NCBI GenBank assembly: GCA_023400335.1
Contig: JAEXFF010000383.1
Span: forward strand, 1-15,314
DNA: 15,314 nucleotides
Direction of reading: 5' to 3'
Origin: Bacteroidota bacterium
GTDB lineage: Bacteria; Bacteroidota; Bacteroidia; Bacteroidales; Marinifilaceae
The notes beneath the pieces are model-generated. The model did no database searches, was not told the DNA's origin, and worked only from the letters and a program-made list of their open reading frames with translations. This document shows, piece after piece, positions 12,907 to 15,314 of the stretch; position 1 is the first letter of the stretch; every line of letters starts with the position of its first letter. The position numbers and the translations under genes were made by a program.

Positions 12907-13359
12907 ATGTTATCATTTATCGGAGATTATTCGTGTAAAGCGGACAGTAAATACCGGGTGGTAGTGCCTTCGTCTTTCCGTAGAATTATGGAAACGGAGC
13001 AACAGGAGGTATTTGTGTTGCGAAAGAATATTTTCGAACTTTGTATAGACATGTATCCTTATCGGGAATGGGAAATGCTGGTGGCGGATCTGAGGGAGAA
13101 ACTAAATTTATTCGATCGTACTCACGCGGCATTTCTTCGGGAGTTATACAGGGGGACTCAGCAGGTGGAAATGGATGGGAATGGCCGTATTTTATTGCCT
13201 AGGCGTATGTTGGAAGAGATCGGGGTCGAAAAAGAAATTGTTTTAGCGGGGGTGGATACGAAAATTGAATTGTGGGATGCTAAAGCGTATAAGGGGGTGG
13301 AAATGAAAGGGGCGGACTTTGCCGTGTTGACACAACAAATCTTTGGAAACGGGAAATAA
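12907..13359 (+). CDS. mraZ: Transcriptional regulator MraZ
   Basis: This 150-residue protein has the two tandem SpoVT-AbrB-like half-domains of MraZ, each with a DxxxR core: CKADSKYRVVVPSSFRR near the N terminus and QQVEMDGNGRILLPRRML in the second half. MraZ forms a ring-shaped multimer that binds repeated TGGG boxes before its own gene and represses the division and cell-wall cluster. Such boxes are present upstream. The ATG at 12907 is chosen over an upstream in-frame TTG at 12862, because family members begin just before the FIGDYSCKAD block and because AAAAGGAAG lies directly before the ATG. It is the first gene of a rightward mraZ-rsmH-ftsL-ftsI series; the gap to rsmH is 53 bp. Confidence 0.95.
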   Translation: MLSFIGDYSCKADSKYRVVVPSSFRRIMETEQQEVFVLRKNIFELCIDMYPYREWEMLVADLREKLNLFDRTHAAFLRELYRGTQQVEMDGNGRILLPRRMLEEIGVEKEIVLAGVDTKIELWDAKAYKGVEMKGADFAVLTQQIFGNGK

Positions 13360-13365
13360 CCGTTT
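13347..13365 (+). other. Small hairpin over the mraZ stop codon
   Basis: AAACGG (13347-13352) and CCGTTT (13360-13365) form a 6-bp stem whose 7-nt loop, GAAATAA, holds the TAA stop codon of mraZ. There is no strong T-tract after it. It may affect termination, attenuation or mRNA processing between mraZ and rsmH, or may be chance. Confidence 0.3.
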
Positions 13366-13412
13366 TGTCGCTGGAATCGTTTTATGGTCAAAATTTTATA
13401 ATCGGATAGGGT

Positions 13413-14333
13413 ATGTCAGAGTATCATACACCAGTGTTATTGGAAGAATCTATAGAAGGGTTGAATATTCAGCCGGAGGGAGTATATCTGGACTTGACGT
13501 ATGGTGGAGGGGGGCATTCCCGGGCTATTTTAGAGCGGCTAAGTAAGGGAATTTTAATGGGTTTTGATCAGGATGAGGATGCTGTGGCGAATATGCCTGT
13601 AGACGAACGGTTTATTCCGGTACACCATAATTTTCGGTTTCTTCGCAATTTTGTAAGGTATTATGGATTGGAATTGGCAGATGGAATTCTGGCTGATTTG
13701 GGGGTTTCTTCTCATGAGTTCGATGAGGCGGAACGCGGTTTTTCTTTTCGGTTTGATGCGGAACTGGATATGAGAATGAACCGGAAAAGCCGTTTGAGGG
13801 CTTCCGATATATTGAATACTTACAGAGAGGAGGATTTGCTGACTATTTTCAGAAATTACGGAGAAGTAGAAAATGCAGGAAGACTGGTGGGGGCAATAAT
13901 TAAAAAAAGGCAGGAACGCCCTTTAATTACTTCTGGGGATTTATACGCAGGGATTCAGTCCTGTATTCCGAAGATGAAAGAAAAGAAATACCTGGCTAAA
14001 GTTTATCAAGCCCTGCGGATTGAGGTAAATGGTGAATTAGAGGCATTGAAAGAGATGTTGGAGCAGGCTAAAGAAGTTTTGAAGCCTGGGGGGCGATTGG
14101 TTGTGATCACTTATCATTCTTTGGAAGACCGGATTGTAAAAAATTTTTTTAAAACGGGAAATGTAGAGGGGAAGATAGAGAAAGATCCGATTTATGGGCA
14201 TGAAACGAAAGGGTTTGAACTGATCAACCGGAAAGTTATCCTGCCTTCAGAGGAGGAGATTCGTCAAAATCCGCGGGCCAGAAGTGCGAAATTAAGAATA
14301 GCTGCGAAGCCGGTAAATGGGGGAGAATTGTAA
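13413..14333 (+). CDS. rsmH: 16S rRNA (cytosine1402-N4)-methyltransferase RsmH
   Basis: This 306-residue SAM-dependent enzyme methylates N4 of C1402 in the 16S rRNA decoding centre. The N-terminal HTPVLLEES (5-13) and SAM motif DLTYGGGGHS (27-36) are diagnostic, followed by GFDQDEDA (50-57). DGILADLGVSSHEFDEAERG (90-109) and FRFDAELDMRMN (112-123) form the RsmH-specific block. The catalytic-region motif ITYHSLEDRIVKNFF (232-246) and NPRARSAKLR (286-295) close the protein. Length is typical. The start at 13413 is preceded by GGATAGGGT. It is the second gene of the dcw series, 18 bp before the ftsL-like gene. Old names are mraW and yabC. Confidence 0.97.
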   Translation: MSEYHTPVLLEESIEGLNIQPEGVYLDLTYGGGGHSRAILERLSKGILMGFDQDEDAVANMPVDERFIPVHHNFRFLRNFVRYYGLELADGILADLGVSSHEFDEAERGFSFRFDAELDMRMNRKSRLRASDILNTYREEDLLTIFRNYGEVENAGRLVGAIIKKRQERPLITSGDLYAGIQSCIPKMKEKKYLAKVYQALRIEVNGELEALKEMLEQAKEVLKPGGRLVVITYHSLEDRIVKNFFKTGNVEGKIEKDPIYGHETKGFELINRKVILPSEEEIRQNPRARSAKLRIAAKPVNGGEL

Positions 14334-14351
14334 ATTTTTAAGAGGAGGAAT

Positions 14352-14726
14352 ATGAAGTTGTTCAGTAAAGCAAAAGATTTTATTTCGCCGAACGAAGAAC
14401 TGAAGGAAACTTTAGAAAGTTCGGTGAAAGAGCTGTTGGACGGCCGCATATTGGCGGATAAAGTAATCAGGAAAAATATAGCTTTTATTCTTTTTCTGAC
14501 TTTTCTGGGGATATTTTATATTGCCAATGGGTATAGTACAGAGAAGTTATATAAACAAAAAGTAAAGATGGAGAGGGAAGTTAGGGAGCTGCGTTTTGAA
14601 TCGATAACGACGGCAGCTCGTTTGATGTTTATCAGTAAGCAGTCGGAAGTAAAGAGAAGGATAAATGAGGCAGGCCTGGATTTGCAGGAAAGTAAAGAGC
14701 CTCCTTTAAAATTATATAAAAAGTAG
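14352..14726 (+). CDS. ftsL: FtsL-like cell-division protein
   Basis: This is a 124-residue bitopic inner-membrane protein. Residues 1-41 are a charged cytoplasmic segment, residues 43-58 (IAFILFLTFLGIFYIA) a single membrane span, and residues about 61-90 a heptad-like periplasmic coiled coil (STEKLYKQKVKMEREVREL). A short basic tail ends in KLYKK. Primary sequence is poorly conserved in this family. The call rests on topology and position: immediately after rsmH and six bases before the class B penicillin-binding protein, the normal slot for FtsL. FtsL joins FtsB/DivIC and FtsQ to activate FtsW-FtsI septal synthesis. The start is supported by a strong AGGAGG six bases upstream of the ATG, unusual among genes of this window. 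The N-terminal segment resembles that of the Bacteroidales FtsL-like family. Confidence 0.88.
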   Translation: MKLFSKAKDFISPNEELKETLESSVKELLDGRILADKVIRKNIAFILFLTFLGIFYIANGYSTEKLYKQKVKMEREVRELRFESITTAARLMFISKQSEVKRRINEAGLDLQESKEPPLKLYKK

Positions 14727-14731
14727 TAGCA

Positions 14732-15314
14732 ATGTCGATGAAGGGCGAAATTATATGGCGTATCGGACTGGTATATGTCCTGATGACTGTAATTGCGGGA
14801 GCTGTTATTTTTAAGACTCTTCATGTGCAGATGTGGGAAGGGGAAAAGTGGCGGAAGAAATCAGTTGCAGTACGGGTAAAGGATTTTGAAGTAGCCCCGA
14901 ACCGGGGGGATATTTGTGCCTGTGACGGGCGGAAGTTAGCGAGTTCCGTGCCTTATTATGAATTACGATGGGATGCATCGGTAGTGGATAGTAAGCTTTT
15001 CGGTAAAAAAGTAGATAGTCTTGCCTTGTGTTTATCCCGGTTTTTCGGGGATGAAAGTAAGGCGGTTTACAAGCAGCATTTGGAGGAGGCCCGTGCCCGG
15101 AAAAAAACGTATTATCTGATTAACCGGCGGAAAGTGTCTTTTAATGAATTGAAAAAGATCAGAACGTTTCCCATTTTCCGGAAAGGACGGAATTCGGGGG
15201 GATTGATAGAAGAAATGAATAGCGTTCGTTTACAGCCCCACGTAAATCTGGCTACCCGTACGATCGGGTATCTGAATGAAGCGGAAGACGGAAGTTTTGA
15301 AGGGAGAGTCGGTT
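14732..15314 (+). CDS. ftsI: Class B penicillin-binding protein FtsI/PBP3 (N-terminal part; 3' end outside window)
   Basis: An open frame runs from the ATG at 14732 to the right edge (194 codons). It begins with a short cytoplasmic tail, then one membrane span (IGLVYVLMTVIAGAVIFKTL, about 11-30) and HVQMWEGEKWR. The juxtamembrane dimerisation block follows: VAPNRGDICACDGRKLASSV (54-73), the VxxxRGxIxxxDGxxLA motif of class B PBPs. PYYELRWDAS, YYLINRRKVSFNEL and ATRTIGYLNE are further N-terminal pedestal elements. The transpeptidase domain with SxxK lies outside the window. As the gene after rsmH and ftsL it should be the septal peptidoglycan transpeptidase, working with FtsW. A second in-frame ATG at 14738 is an alternative start; neither has a good Shine-Dalgarno. 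Confidence 0.93.
   Translation, partial: MSMKGEIIWRIGLVYVLMTVIAGAVIFKTLHVQMWEGEKWRKKSVAVRVKDFEVAPNRGDICACDGRKLASSVPYYELRWDASVVDSKLFGKKVDSLALCLSRFFGDESKAVYKQHLEEARARKKTYYLINRRKVSFNELKKIRTFPIFRKGRNSGGLIEEMNSVRLQPHVNLATRTIGYLNEAEDGSFEGRVG

Overview
The window is chromosomal DNA from a member of the Bacteroidota, most likely order Bacteroidales. The evidence is a subtilisin-like protease with a type IX secretion (Por) sorting domain, the Bacteroidales form of YqeY and of the FtsL-like protein, a dcw cluster starting mraZ-rsmH-ftsL-ftsI, candidate -7 elements of the TAnnTTTG type, and starts that mostly lack Shine-Dalgarno sequences. The mix of a hydroxyproline-dehydratase glycyl radical enzyme, a butyrate-type CoA-transferase and T9SS cargo would fit an anaerobic gut genus such as Odoribacter or Butyricimonas; that genus guess is inference.

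Layout, left to right. (1) A truncated outer-membrane beta-barrel gene runs leftward off the window (1-854). (2) yqeY runs rightward (1098-1547), followed by a 312-bp gap holding an 82-bp element bounded by 13-bp perfect inverted repeats. (3) A glycyl-radical pair follows: a short radical-SAM activase (1860-2645) and a 789-residue enzyme (2863-5232). The enzyme carries every residue I remember as active-site or substrate-binding in trans-4-hydroxy-L-proline dehydratase HypD, each shifted by one position. (4) A large S8 protease (5495-8230) has FnIII/Ig-like modules, a T9SS sorting domain and an unusual lipoprotein-like N terminus. (5) A convergent junction holds a clear bidirectional hairpin terminator. 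Beyond it are three leftward units: dgt (8461-9816), an acetyl-CoA hydrolase/transferase family CoA-transferase (9973-11280), and a membrane protein-smpB pair (12659-11625). (6) The start of the division and cell-wall (dcw) cluster runs rightward: mraZ, rsmH, ftsL-like and a truncated ftsI. It is preceded by three 10-bp-phased TGGG-type MraZ boxes.

Functional reading. The glycyl-radical pair would convert hydroxyproline (for example from collagen or plant wall protein) to pyrroline-5-carboxylate, which a ProC encoded elsewhere would reduce to proline. The neighbouring secreted protease could in principle release peptides, but linking the two is speculation. The CoA-transferase fits acetate/butyrate/4-hydroxybutyrate CoA exchange. 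The remaining genes are housekeeping: nucleotide pool control, ribosome rescue and division. I see no rRNA, tRNA, CRISPR array, intact insertion sequence or prophage.

The best leads are the HypD system with an activase lacking the usual ferredoxin-like insert, the double export signal on the protease, the MraZ operator, the 82-bp inverted-repeat element, and a recurrent TACCTTCG-type promoter element.
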